Below the pieces are notes generated by a model. That model was not told where the DNA came from. It worked only from the letters and a program-made list of their open reading frames with translations, and made no database searches. Of a stretch of DNA of 64,000 nt, positions 33,343 to 41,023 are shown piece after piece. The position numbers and the translations under genes were made by a program. Source of the stretch: UKL13-3 sp943369665 (GTDB lineage Bacteria > Bacteroidota > Bacteroidia > UKL13-3); NCBI GenBank assembly GCA_943369665.1, contig CALRNX020000011.1:74352-138351 (forward strand), read 5' to 3'. Each line of letters opens with the position of its first letter. Position 1 is the first letter of the stretch.

Positions 33343-34533
33343 ATGAATCTCAATCTGATCAATATATGTGTTTGCTGTTTTTGGGTTGTTTTTGTTGGTT
33401 GCCAATCCAATGAAAACAGAGAAAGCTGTGACTGTCCAAAATCGGCTAATAAAGTTTTGACCTATTCGGTTGTTGATTCATTTTCGATTGAACTTCCTGA
33501 TTCGTTTAAAGAAAATTTTTTCACCGTTCCGCTTATTCAATACCAATTGAATGCTTCAACAAACAAGGAGGTGTTTTTTATAATCGATATTGAAAAGAAT
33601 GTGCTGTACCAATATGACTTGAGGGCAAAATTATTACATACATATTTAAACCTAGATACTATTGATGGTGTAATTTCAGATTTTCAGGTGCTGAACGATA
33701 GTGTAGTATATGTTATTACATCCAATAAAACACGGCTGTGGAAAATAGAGCACAATGATTCAACAACTAAAAAAGTAACCATTGTTTTTGATGAACTGAT
33801 GGAAGAATACATAAACACAAATCCTTTTATGGGCGATAGGTTAACCGTCTGTACCAGAAACAATATTGATTATGTAAATGCCTACATATTAGCTCAACAA
33901 TCAAAAGGTCTTGCCAACAAAAAACACTTGTACTCTTTGTGGAATTTAAAGACAAAACAACCTCAGTTGGAGTACGTAGAATTTCTTGATGTGCTCAAAG
34001 AAAAATCATATGGGTATGCCTATAGTCCATCAAAAACTGATGTTGGCGTGGTTACACGAATTGCGTGGGGCTTTGAACATACAGTAAGAAGTTATAACAA
34101 TATTACTGGGCAAGAAATAAATAGCCAATGTGTACGGTCTAATTTTATACAAGAGGATCAGATTGCTGGCATTGCCAACAAGGAACTAAAGGATGATTAT
34201 CAAAAAATGATGGATTACCTTATTGAAGCGCCATATTACTTATCCTTACAATACGACCAATACCATCATCAATATTACAGGACAGTAAAACATAAGCAAG
34301 ATTTACTTGATGCAAAAGGTAAGTTAAACGAGAGGTATAATGGATCATGGTCGATTATTACTACCGATAGTGTGCTCAATATTATGGGCGAGTTTCCAAT
34401 TTCGGGTAAGGAGTATTTACCCTATGCTTTAATTCCAACCAAAGGAGGAATTGCAATAGCTAAAACAAATGAAGGTATTGGTTCACTCAACGTTTTAACT
34501 TTTGATTTAATAAAGCCAAATTATGAAAAATAG
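33343..34533 (+). CDS. propeller-like lipoprotein (DUF4221-like)
   Basis: This 396-residue protein has a lipoprotein signal peptide ending VFVGC (Cys20). The mature chain is rich in beta-strands with repeating patterns such as VFFIIDIEKNVLYQYDLRAK and VVYVITSNKTRLWKIEHND, typical of six-bladed propellers in Bacteroidota lipoproteins, probably DUF4221 or a close relative. It should sit in the envelope facing the periplasm or the cell surface. Its end overlaps the next gene by 11 bases, and a small exported cysteine peptide follows, so these three genes form one operon. Ligand binding or peptide handling is inferred from context only. Confidence 0.75.
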   Translation: MNLNLINICVCCFWVVFVGCQSNENRESCDCPKSANKVLTYSVVDSFSIELPDSFKENFFTVPLIQYQLNASTNKEVFFIIDIEKNVLYQYDLRAKLLHTYLNLDTIDGVISDFQVLNDSVVYVITSNKTRLWKIEHNDSTTKKVTIVFDELMEEYINTNPFMGDRLTVCTRNNIDYVNAYILAQQSKGLANKKHLYSLWNLKTKQPQLEYVEFLDVLKEKSYGYAYSPSKTDVGVVTRIAWGFEHTVRSYNNITGQEINSQCVRSNFIQEDQIAGIANKELKDDYQKMMDYLIEAPYYLSLQYDQYHHQYYRTVKHKQDLLDAKGKLNERYNGSWSIITTDSVLNIMGEFPISGKEYLPYALIPTKGGIAIAKTNEGIGSLNVLTFDLIKPNYEK

Positions 34534-35041
34534 CCTATTCAACTTATTAATGCCTCTTGTTTTAATAGTATCTGCTTGTAACCAAACAGGTAAGTATGCT
34601 GCAATTGCCAAAGAGTATAAATATGAGAAAGAATTCGAATCCTATTTAGCTGAGCAATACCCAAGCTACGAAAGAAATGAAGCGGTTACAAAACTCATTG
34701 TTGTTCCGCTCACATCTTGTGCTCCATGTGTGAATATTACCCTTACAAGCCTTACCCAAAGCGAATTCAGTACTTCACATATCTTTTTAATAGGCCATTC
34801 CGAAAATGAAGAACAAACAAAAGAGAGGGCCGATATAGTCAGTCAGTTATCTGCCAGACAAGGAACATTTGTAGATGAAGATGCCAACCTGTTCAGGTAT
34901 CGGGTAAATATTACCAAGCCAACCATATTATTATTAAAAGATAATGCAATTCAACGATATATCGAATTAAACGAATCCGTTTGGGCTGAATTAAACAACT
35001 CCATTCGTGAGGGAAGTTTGGAAAAAGATCTGCAATTTTAA
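34523..35041 (+). CDS. thioredoxin-like lipoprotein with CxxC
   Basis: This 172-residue protein has a signal peptide and lipobox ending VSAC (Cys19). Residues about 55-72 read TKLIVVPLTSCAPCVNITL, a beta-strand followed by a CAPC pair (Cys66, Cys69), the place and form of a thioredoxin active site. The later ITKPTILLLKDN resembles the cis-proline strand. This suggests a membrane-tethered thiol-disulfide protein of the TlpA kind, although the family match is distant. It overlaps the upstream lipoprotein gene by 11 bases. The exported cysteine peptide encoded 54 bases downstream is an obvious potential substrate; that link is inference. Confidence 0.7.
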   Translation: MKNSLFNLLMPLVLIVSACNQTGKYAAIAKEYKYEKEFESYLAEQYPSYERNEAVTKLIVVPLTSCAPCVNITLTSLTQSEFSTSHIFLIGHSENEEQTKERADIVSQLSARQGTFVDEDANLFRYRVNITKPTILLLKDNAIQRYIELNESVWAELNNSIREGSLEKDLQF

Positions 35042-35095
35042 GGAGGAAGCTGAAAATCCTGTAAAGAGTAGGCGAAAAAAAAATAAATAATAATT

Positions 35096-35350
35096 ATGAA
35101 AAACGTAAAAAAAGTAATTGCCGGATTAGCATTTGTAACTGTTGCAGTGCTTTGCATCAATGGGTTGTCGAGTAAAGTTTCGGCAAAGGAAGCAGCTATT
35201 AATTCAACTAGTGAGGCATGGCTTTGGTGGACAAAAGTTCCTTGCCCTGCTGGGTCAATTGGATCAAAATGTGTAAAAATGGAAGCGCAAGCTACTTATC
35301 CATTATGCAATCAAAAAAATCCAGTGCTTCCTGCTTGTATTTGGCAGTAA
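35096..35350 (+). CDS. small exported four-cysteine peptide, NVEALA-like
   Basis: This 84-residue protein has a Lys-rich n-region, a hydrophobic core (IAGLAFVTVAVLCINGL) and a likely cleavage after SKVSA (residue 30). The mature 54-residue peptide has four cysteines, Cys50, Cys59, Cys71 and Cys81, spaced C-x8-C-x11-C-x9-C. A stretch reading AINSTSEAWLWW after the cleavage site recalls the NVEALA motif of small Bacteroidota exported peptides encoded near propeller lipoproteins; the resemblance is weak. The gene ends in a strong terminator. Two internal disulfides are plausible. It may be a signal, a toxin or a structural peptide; nothing in the sequence decides. Confidence 0.7.
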   Translation: MKNVKKVIAGLAFVTVAVLCINGLSSKVSAKEAAINSTSEAWLWWTKVPCPAGSIGSKCVKMEAQATYPLCNQKNPVLPACIWQ

Positions 35351-35434
35351 TAGGAATTGGCAATAACATTTCCTTCAGGAAAGACCTGTAACATATACTG
35401 CAGATTATAACCTAAATCAGTCAATTCTTTTCAA

Positions 35435-35461
35435 AGGCTGTTTCAAACATTGAAACAGCCT
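35435..35461 (+). terminator. strong rho-independent terminator of the peptide operon
   Basis: A perfect 11-base stem (AGGCTGTTTCA at 35435-35445, TGAAACAGCCT at 35451-35461) with a 5-base loop is followed by CTTTTATTTTTTTT. It separates the lipoprotein-peptide operon from the histidine kinase gene, which starts 30 bases later. Confidence 0.9.
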
Positions 35462-35490
35462 CTTTTATTTTTTTTACATCTGTTAACAAA

Positions 35491-38391
35491 ATGATTGAAT
35501 TTAAATCTGTATATCGGAACGGCATGATCGTGAAATTATATGGATGGATTTTTCTGTTGCTCGTTTGTGGCAATATTTTCGGGAGTATAAACCCAGTCAG
35601 TAAAAAATATAATACACAAAATATTTTATTAAGTAATGAAGTATACAGTGTTGTTGCTGATTTTAAAGGGTATGTATGGATGGCTACATCCCGGGGTGTG
35701 GTTCGGTTTGATGGAAAAAACAGTGTGTATTTTTCCACCAATAATGGGTTAAGTGATCAAGTGGTACTTAAATTATTTTTATCCCCTAAGGGGAAATTGT
35801 GGGTTTATTGTGCCGATAAAACATTGTATTATCTTAATTCAGAGAGTCGTTTTGTTGAATACAAACATGCCGAACTCCTGAAGCAAGCGTTAAATACCAA
35901 TAACTTCAGCGAGATTTGCGCAATCTATTTTAAAAATGAAGAGCCTCAATATTTTGCAACCACCATGCATGGTTTGTTGTATGTGAAAAAGAGGAAGGTG
36001 CTAACCTACTTGCCCCAACTAAAGGGGGTTATCTTTAATAGAGAAATTGGATTAGCAGGATATCGGGTGAACCCCAATTTTGATATTCACTTTAACAACA
36101 AGGTGTACAAAGTTACGGGTAATGTTAAACACCCTAATACACTAATAAGATCAAACAAGGATATTGTATTTACCATTGATAATTATCTGTTTGTTTTAAG
36201 AGATAACAAGGTAGTGCACGAGGCAACATTTAGCGGTCTTATTCTTTCCGTATATGAAGACAAAGAAAAAAGTCTTTGGATAAGTTTTTACAACAAAGGG
36301 GTAAAGAGATATAAAGAAGGAGAAACAATAAACCAGCAAGGAGGTTCATTTTTTTTCGACAATGATATGATTACCGGAGTATGTCAAGACTTTGAAGGGG
36401 GATACTGGTTTTCAACTCATACCAACGGGGTTACGTATGTTCCCAAATTTAGTTTTTTTGAAATTATTAAAGAAAACATTAGTAATATCAGAGCTGTAAC
36501 CACAGATGAAAAGGGGCGGATGTATGTGGTAACGGATGATAAGCAAATTATCAGGTATACAGGGAATAAACCAGATACAAAAGTGAGCGTATTATCGGGT
36601 CCTCAAAGTTCGGTTTGTAACGATATCTGTTATCGTTCATTTGATAATAAACTGTATGTGTCCTTTTCGCACGGTATTTATGCTGTTGACGAGCATCTCA
36701 GGTTAAGCAATCGGGTCATTTCGGGATCAAAAGGTGTATTTTTTGCATCTGATAAAAAACATCTTTACACAATTAGTGCACACGTGGCAGCCAAAATAAG
36801 GATGAAAGATAATGTTGTGGTGCATCGGGCAACGGTAAATGAAACAACTGTAACGCTTTTTGAGGATTCGCGTGGAATAATGTGGATAGGCACGAATAGT
36901 GGATTGTTGGTTTTTAAAAATGACACTGTAACAAAGGTTTTTCGTTCCACGATACATGACAGAGTAAGCAAAATCCAACAACTTCCCACCGGAGAGTTGG
37001 TGGTAGGAACGATAGGTCAGGGTATTTATGTGATTGATCGTAATGGGAATATTGATCATATTTTGATGGGAGCAGATGTCCGAAAGAATACCATCAATGA
37101 TATCTGTATCATGGGTAATGAATTGTGGACAGCCACCGGAGATGGAATTATTGTTGTTCGGTATATAGGCAAACACCAATTTGACTGGTATCAATATGAT
37201 GGCTCTTTTAGAGAGATTCGAAAGATTATAACAAGTCAGGGTAAAATGTATTTATGGACGGATAATTCAGTGGTGGAGATGCAACTGCTTTCATCATTGG
37301 TGTCTCCGGCTCACCCACGACTTGTTTTGGATAGTATTTTAGTTAATGGAAATTTTTATAAACCGGTTAGGCCAACTGTGTTAAGTTACAATGAAAATAA
37401 TGTCAAAATCTATTTTCATACGATTTCATTTCGTTTCGGCAAAACAATAAGTTACCGTTATCGTTTGAGTGGTTTGGATACGACATGGAAACGCATCAAT
37501 CATTCCGAATTGGAATTTGAATCGTTACCTCCCGGAAAGTACTTGGTTCAAATTTTGGCCATGAGTCCTGATGGATTGCAGTCTCTTTCTCCCATTACCA
37601 TACCATTTGTGATTAAAGAACCTTTTTGGATGAATTGGGTGTTGATCAGTTTGGGCATTGCTTTTTTATTAGCCGTGGCTGTATTGATTTTAATAACCGT
37701 TTACAAAAAGAAAATGAGGGTAAACATGGAGCGTGAACGTTATATATACATGGAGCAACAAGCCCTCTCAGCTCAGATCAATCCACATTTTATTTTCAAT
37801 GCACTTAACAGCATTCAAAATGTAATTATGGTAGAGCCTCAATTAAAGGCGCTTCAATATCTGGGACAATTCAGCGTGTTGATGCGGCTTAGTTTGGAGA
37901 ACGCGCGTCAAAAATGGGTGCTGCCTTCCGAAGAAATGCGATTAATCAGCGTGTATCTTGAATTGGAAAAGCTCCGATTCAAACATAAATTTACGTTTAC
38001 GGTTTCGTATGAACAAACTGATAACCAGAAAGAGGTGCTTATACCCAGTATGTTGATTCAACCCTTTGTTGAAAATGCCATTCTTCATGGTGTGAACCAC
38101 CTTGAAACCCGGACGGGAAGTATAGACGTTCGGCTGACATTTGATGGGTTGCACCTTGTTTGTGTGGTTGATGATAACGGTGTGGGCCGGAGACAAGCAG
38201 CCTTGTTTGAAAGCAAACACGCAAAACAGAATAGAAGTTTTGGGGTGCAGATCACTTGTGAAAGGCTTCAAATTTTGAGTAAGCAAATGAAGCGTAATTA
38301 CTATTATGAAGTAATAGATAAAGTTGATGACCTAAATGAACCAATAGGGACAAAGGTTATTTTTAATATACCATTTAAGGACCAGGAATGA
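35491..38391 (+). CDS. propeller/Y_Y_Y sensor histidine kinase, LytS type
   Basis: This membrane sensor kinase has up to 966 residues. After a signal peptide (core near 14-33), the periplasmic part contains two-component propeller repeats (for example GYVWMATSRGVVRFDG, KSLWISFYNKGVKRY and GIMWIGTNSGLLVFKND) and ends in a Y_Y_Y domain (YRYRLSGLDTTWKRI, LPPGKYLVQILAM). A single transmembrane helix at about 715-737 leads to a His_kinase domain with phosphoacceptor His766 in QINPHFIFNALNSIQ, and an ATPase domain with FVENAILHG and DDNGVGRR. The ATG at 35524 is an alternative start with a tighter signal peptide. The gene overlaps its response regulator by four bases. Confidence 0.92.
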   Translation: MIEFKSVYRNGMIVKLYGWIFLLLVCGNIFGSINPVSKKYNTQNILLSNEVYSVVADFKGYVWMATSRGVVRFDGKNSVYFSTNNGLSDQVVLKLFLSPKGKLWVYCADKTLYYLNSESRFVEYKHAELLKQALNTNNFSEICAIYFKNEEPQYFATTMHGLLYVKKRKVLTYLPQLKGVIFNREIGLAGYRVNPNFDIHFNNKVYKVTGNVKHPNTLIRSNKDIVFTIDNYLFVLRDNKVVHEATFSGLILSVYEDKEKSLWISFYNKGVKRYKEGETINQQGGSFFFDNDMITGVCQDFEGGYWFSTHTNGVTYVPKFSFFEIIKENISNIRAVTTDEKGRMYVVTDDKQIIRYTGNKPDTKVSVLSGPQSSVCNDICYRSFDNKLYVSFSHGIYAVDEHLRLSNRVISGSKGVFFASDKKHLYTISAHVAAKIRMKDNVVVHRATVNETTVTLFEDSRGIMWIGTNSGLLVFKNDTVTKVFRSTIHDRVSKIQQLPTGELVVGTIGQGIYVIDRNGNIDHILMGADVRKNTINDICIMGNELWTATGDGIIVVRYIGKHQFDWYQYDGSFREIRKIITSQGKMYLWTDNSVVEMQLLSSLVSPAHPRLVLDSILVNGNFYKPVRPTVLSYNENNVKIYFHTISFRFGKTISYRYRLSGLDTTWKRINHSELEFESLPPGKYLVQILAMSPDGLQSLSPITIPFVIKEPFWMNWVLISLGIAFLLAVAVLILITVYKKKMRVNMERERYIYMEQQALSAQINPHFIFNALNSIQNVIMVEPQLKALQYLGQFSVLMRLSLENARQKWVLPSEEMRLISVYLELEKLRFKHKFTFTVSYEQTDNQKEVLIPSMLIQPFVENAILHGVNHLETRTGSIDVRLTFDGLHLVCVVDDNGVGRRQAALFESKHAKQNRSFGVQITCERLQILSKQMKRNYYYEVIDKVDDLNEPIGTKVIFNIPFKDQE

Positions 38392-39092
38392 AAATAAAAA
38401 TTGTAATTATTGATGATGAAGAGGATGCTGTATCATGCATCAAACAAATGATTGAAAGCTATACCGAAGATACAGAAGTATGTGGTGTAGCCTATTCGGC
38501 TATGGACGGCATAAAAGTGATTAATCTGGTAAAGCCGCATATTGTGTTCCTTGACGTACAAATGCCTAAAGTAGATGGTCTTGAAATGCTTGAATCATTT
38601 ACGTCCCGAACGTTTGAGACAATTTTAACCACGGCCAGTGCCTCTCATTCTTTTCAAGCAATCAAACTGAACGTGGTTGATTATTTGTTGAAGCCCATCA
38701 TTGTATCAGAGCTGCAAGCTGCTATTGAAAAATGCAAAACCAGGTTACGGTTGAGCGCTCCATCCGATACCATTGTCTTAGCAGATCAGTCGGGCTACAC
38801 AATCGTTAAGTTAAAAGACATCATTTTCATTAAAGGAGAAGGAAACTATACCACCTTTTTTCTCAAATCCAACCAAAAGATTGTTACCTCCAAAAACCTC
38901 AAGCATTTTGAAGATATAATCAGTGAGCGTTATCTGGTGAGGTGCCATCAATCCTATATGGTCAATACCAAGGAAGTGATTAATTTGCGTAAAGATGATG
39001 GTTGGTATCTTATCATGTCGACAGGAGACAGAATTGATGTGAGCAGGGCCAATAAAGAAAAAATATTCAATATTTTAGGGCCTTCTGTTTAA
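38388..39092 (+). CDS. LytTR-family response regulator
   Basis: This 234-residue regulator has a receiver domain (1-120) with the acidic pocket Asp9-Asp10-Glu11 and phosphoacceptor Asp56 in IVFLDVQMP, followed by a LytTR DNA-binding domain (about 135-234: IIFIKGEGNYTTFFLKS, LVRCHQSYMVNTKEVINL). It pairs with the upstream kinase by a 4-base overlap, so the two should be made in equal amounts. LytTR proteins bind paired direct repeats; I did not find an obvious pair in this window. The next gene, a T9SS cargo protein, begins about 100 bases downstream and could be a target. Confidence 0.94.
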   Translation: MKIKIVIIDDEEDAVSCIKQMIESYTEDTEVCGVAYSAMDGIKVINLVKPHIVFLDVQMPKVDGLEMLESFTSRTFETILTTASASHSFQAIKLNVVDYLLKPIIVSELQAAIEKCKTRLRLSAPSDTIVLADQSGYTIVKLKDIIFIKGEGNYTTFFLKSNQKIVTSKNLKHFEDIISERYLVRCHQSYMVNTKEVINLRKDDGWYLIMSTGDRIDVSRANKEKIFNILGPSV

Positions 39093-39192
39093 CGGATTTT
39101 AATCTGATCTTACCAATTGTTTACCCAAAGTGACCGTTTTTGAATGGAGACAGTTTGGTATTGTTTTTCTATTGATTTTCGAGGAAAAAAAT

Positions 39193-40998
39193 ATGAAAAA
39201 CGTAATTGTATCCACCATCCGAGTATTTTTATTCGCATGCGTATCTTTAGCCTCGTTAGAGTCTTTCGCTCAATCAAATTTGCATAGAGAATACCTCAAT
39301 GTTTCCGAGTATTTACATACACGGAAAATTGTCCAGAACAGAAATAGTCTGTATTCTATTTTGAGTAGTTATGAACACACATTAAACATGCAATATGGTT
39401 CTCTGTTAACTCAGATCTCTGCCAACAGCAACCCTGTTAATGTTGTGTTTCATGCGGAAAGAACCGGTAACTATACATTGAAACCTCAGGATATGAGTTT
39501 CTATCGTGACCCTGGTACATCTGTGGGGGTTAATGTAATGTGCGGTTTAACATTTGATATGGTTATGGATGCATCAAGCAGTGCTTATTTAATGGAAACC
39601 AGTGAAGATGGGCATAAGGTAAATTGGTCAAAGCGTTATCCCGAATTTAAACAATTCAAATCAGTAGTAAAATCGAATCGAGGATATATTGCATGTGGTG
39701 TATTAGGTAACGCAGCAGCTTTTTTAGTCACCGACAATATTGGTAACCCTATAAGGAAATTTGTTTCAACTCCAAGTAGTCCTAATGGAAATGATACAAA
39801 TTTAGAATCGAATTATAGTGAGGTGATTTCACTTGGTAACGGGAAGTACGCATTTGTTGGTACTTGTGAGGCAATCCGAAATAATTATTATATGTCGTTT
39901 ATGCTATTAACCATTTACGATGAACTCAATAACAAGATTGAATACTCGCAGGTAATAAGCAGAGATTTTAATATTGTTGGTGATATTCAGGAAGTAGGAA
40001 AGGCTTTGGCATTTGATGAAGAAAAAGGCAGATTATACCTTGCAGGTGAAGAACGCACTGGTAGGATTTGCAATTATAAATCAGTTCCGGTTTTAATTCA
40101 ATTTGATCTTTCCACTCATACACTTTTGTCGTACGATAAATTCCCTGCGTATAATCAGAACACCCAATTAGTATCAATGGTTAATGATATCCAACTTAGT
40201 AATGATGGGGATAGGCAGTCGGTTTGGATTTTAGGCTCCACTAATCATATTGATGAGACTGGATGGTATCTTGGTCCAAACAAATCTTATTTGCTTGAAT
40301 TAGATAAGTCAAATTTGAATGTAAATTCCATTGAGATGTTTGATAATGAACATGATCTTATACTCAGATCGCTTGTTGTGGAACCTAATTATAATATCAA
40401 GATTGTTGGAAATTCATATGATGTTATTCCCGTTGAAGATGCCATTGATGTTACTGAGTATTGGGTTGCTAATTACAAAATATATGAGGTTCAAACACGC
40501 CAATACGGACATTCGGAACATTGTAACGATTATTATATTGAAGCGCTAAAAAAGTCAGTAGCTATTAATAATGCTGAGAATAGTGTAGTGGATAGCAAAA
40601 CAACCGGATTCGACATACAAGTAGGTGCTCAATTACAGGCAAGGGAGCAAGAGTTTATCTGTGAACAAGGACCGGTTGATGATGATGATGAATCAAATAG
40701 CTTTATGCATACGGGAACAAGCGAACTTGCGTCTTCGATGCATTCTGTGTCTATTCGCCCCAATCCTGCCAGTAATATGGCAACCTTGCAGTTTAATTTC
40801 ACCAAATCTTCCTCGGTATCTTTGAGTTTATATGATATCAACGGTAAGTTGGTAGAGAAACAAATCCCAACAAAACAATCCGTTACTTCGGGTGATACGT
40901 ATTCAATGGATGTTTCTGACCTAGCTACAGGAGTATATGTATTAAAGGTAGTTGCCGGAAATAGCGTTTACCACGAACGCCTTATTATTCAGAAATAA
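39193..40998 (+). CDS. secreted T9SS cargo protein of unknown function
   Basis: This protein is 601 residues from the ATG at 39193. That start gives a signal peptide MKNVIVSTIRVFLFACVSLA ending ESFAQ; an open frame upstream adds 21 unlikely residues. The central 450 residues are beta-rich and resemble a propeller or repeat fold without a known catalytic motif (for example GNGKYAFVGTCEAIRN and RLYLAGEERTGRICN). An acidic DDDDES linker at about 495-500 leads to a type A Por secretion sorting domain (IRPNPASNMATLQF through GVYVLKVVAGN). It follows the kinase/regulator pair, and its first 13 coding bases equal those of the small peptide gene at 35096. Confidence 0.85.
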   Translation: MKNVIVSTIRVFLFACVSLASLESFAQSNLHREYLNVSEYLHTRKIVQNRNSLYSILSSYEHTLNMQYGSLLTQISANSNPVNVVFHAERTGNYTLKPQDMSFYRDPGTSVGVNVMCGLTFDMVMDASSSAYLMETSEDGHKVNWSKRYPEFKQFKSVVKSNRGYIACGVLGNAAAFLVTDNIGNPIRKFVSTPSSPNGNDTNLESNYSEVISLGNGKYAFVGTCEAIRNNYYMSFMLLTIYDELNNKIEYSQVISRDFNIVGDIQEVGKALAFDEEKGRLYLAGEERTGRICNYKSVPVLIQFDLSTHTLLSYDKFPAYNQNTQLVSMVNDIQLSNDGDRQSVWILGSTNHIDETGWYLGPNKSYLLELDKSNLNVNSIEMFDNEHDLILRSLVVEPNYNIKIVGNSYDVIPVEDAIDVTEYWVANYKIYEVQTRQYGHSEHCNDYYIEALKKSVAINNAENSVVDSKTTGFDIQVGAQLQAREQEFICEQGPVDDDDESNSFMHTGTSELASSMHSVSIRPNPASNMATLQFNFTKSSSVSLSLYDINGKLVEKQIPTKQSVTSGDTYSMDVSDLATGVYVLKVVAGNSVYHERLIIQK

Positions 40999-41023
40999 CG
41001 GAAGCACAAAATTTATTCAATGT

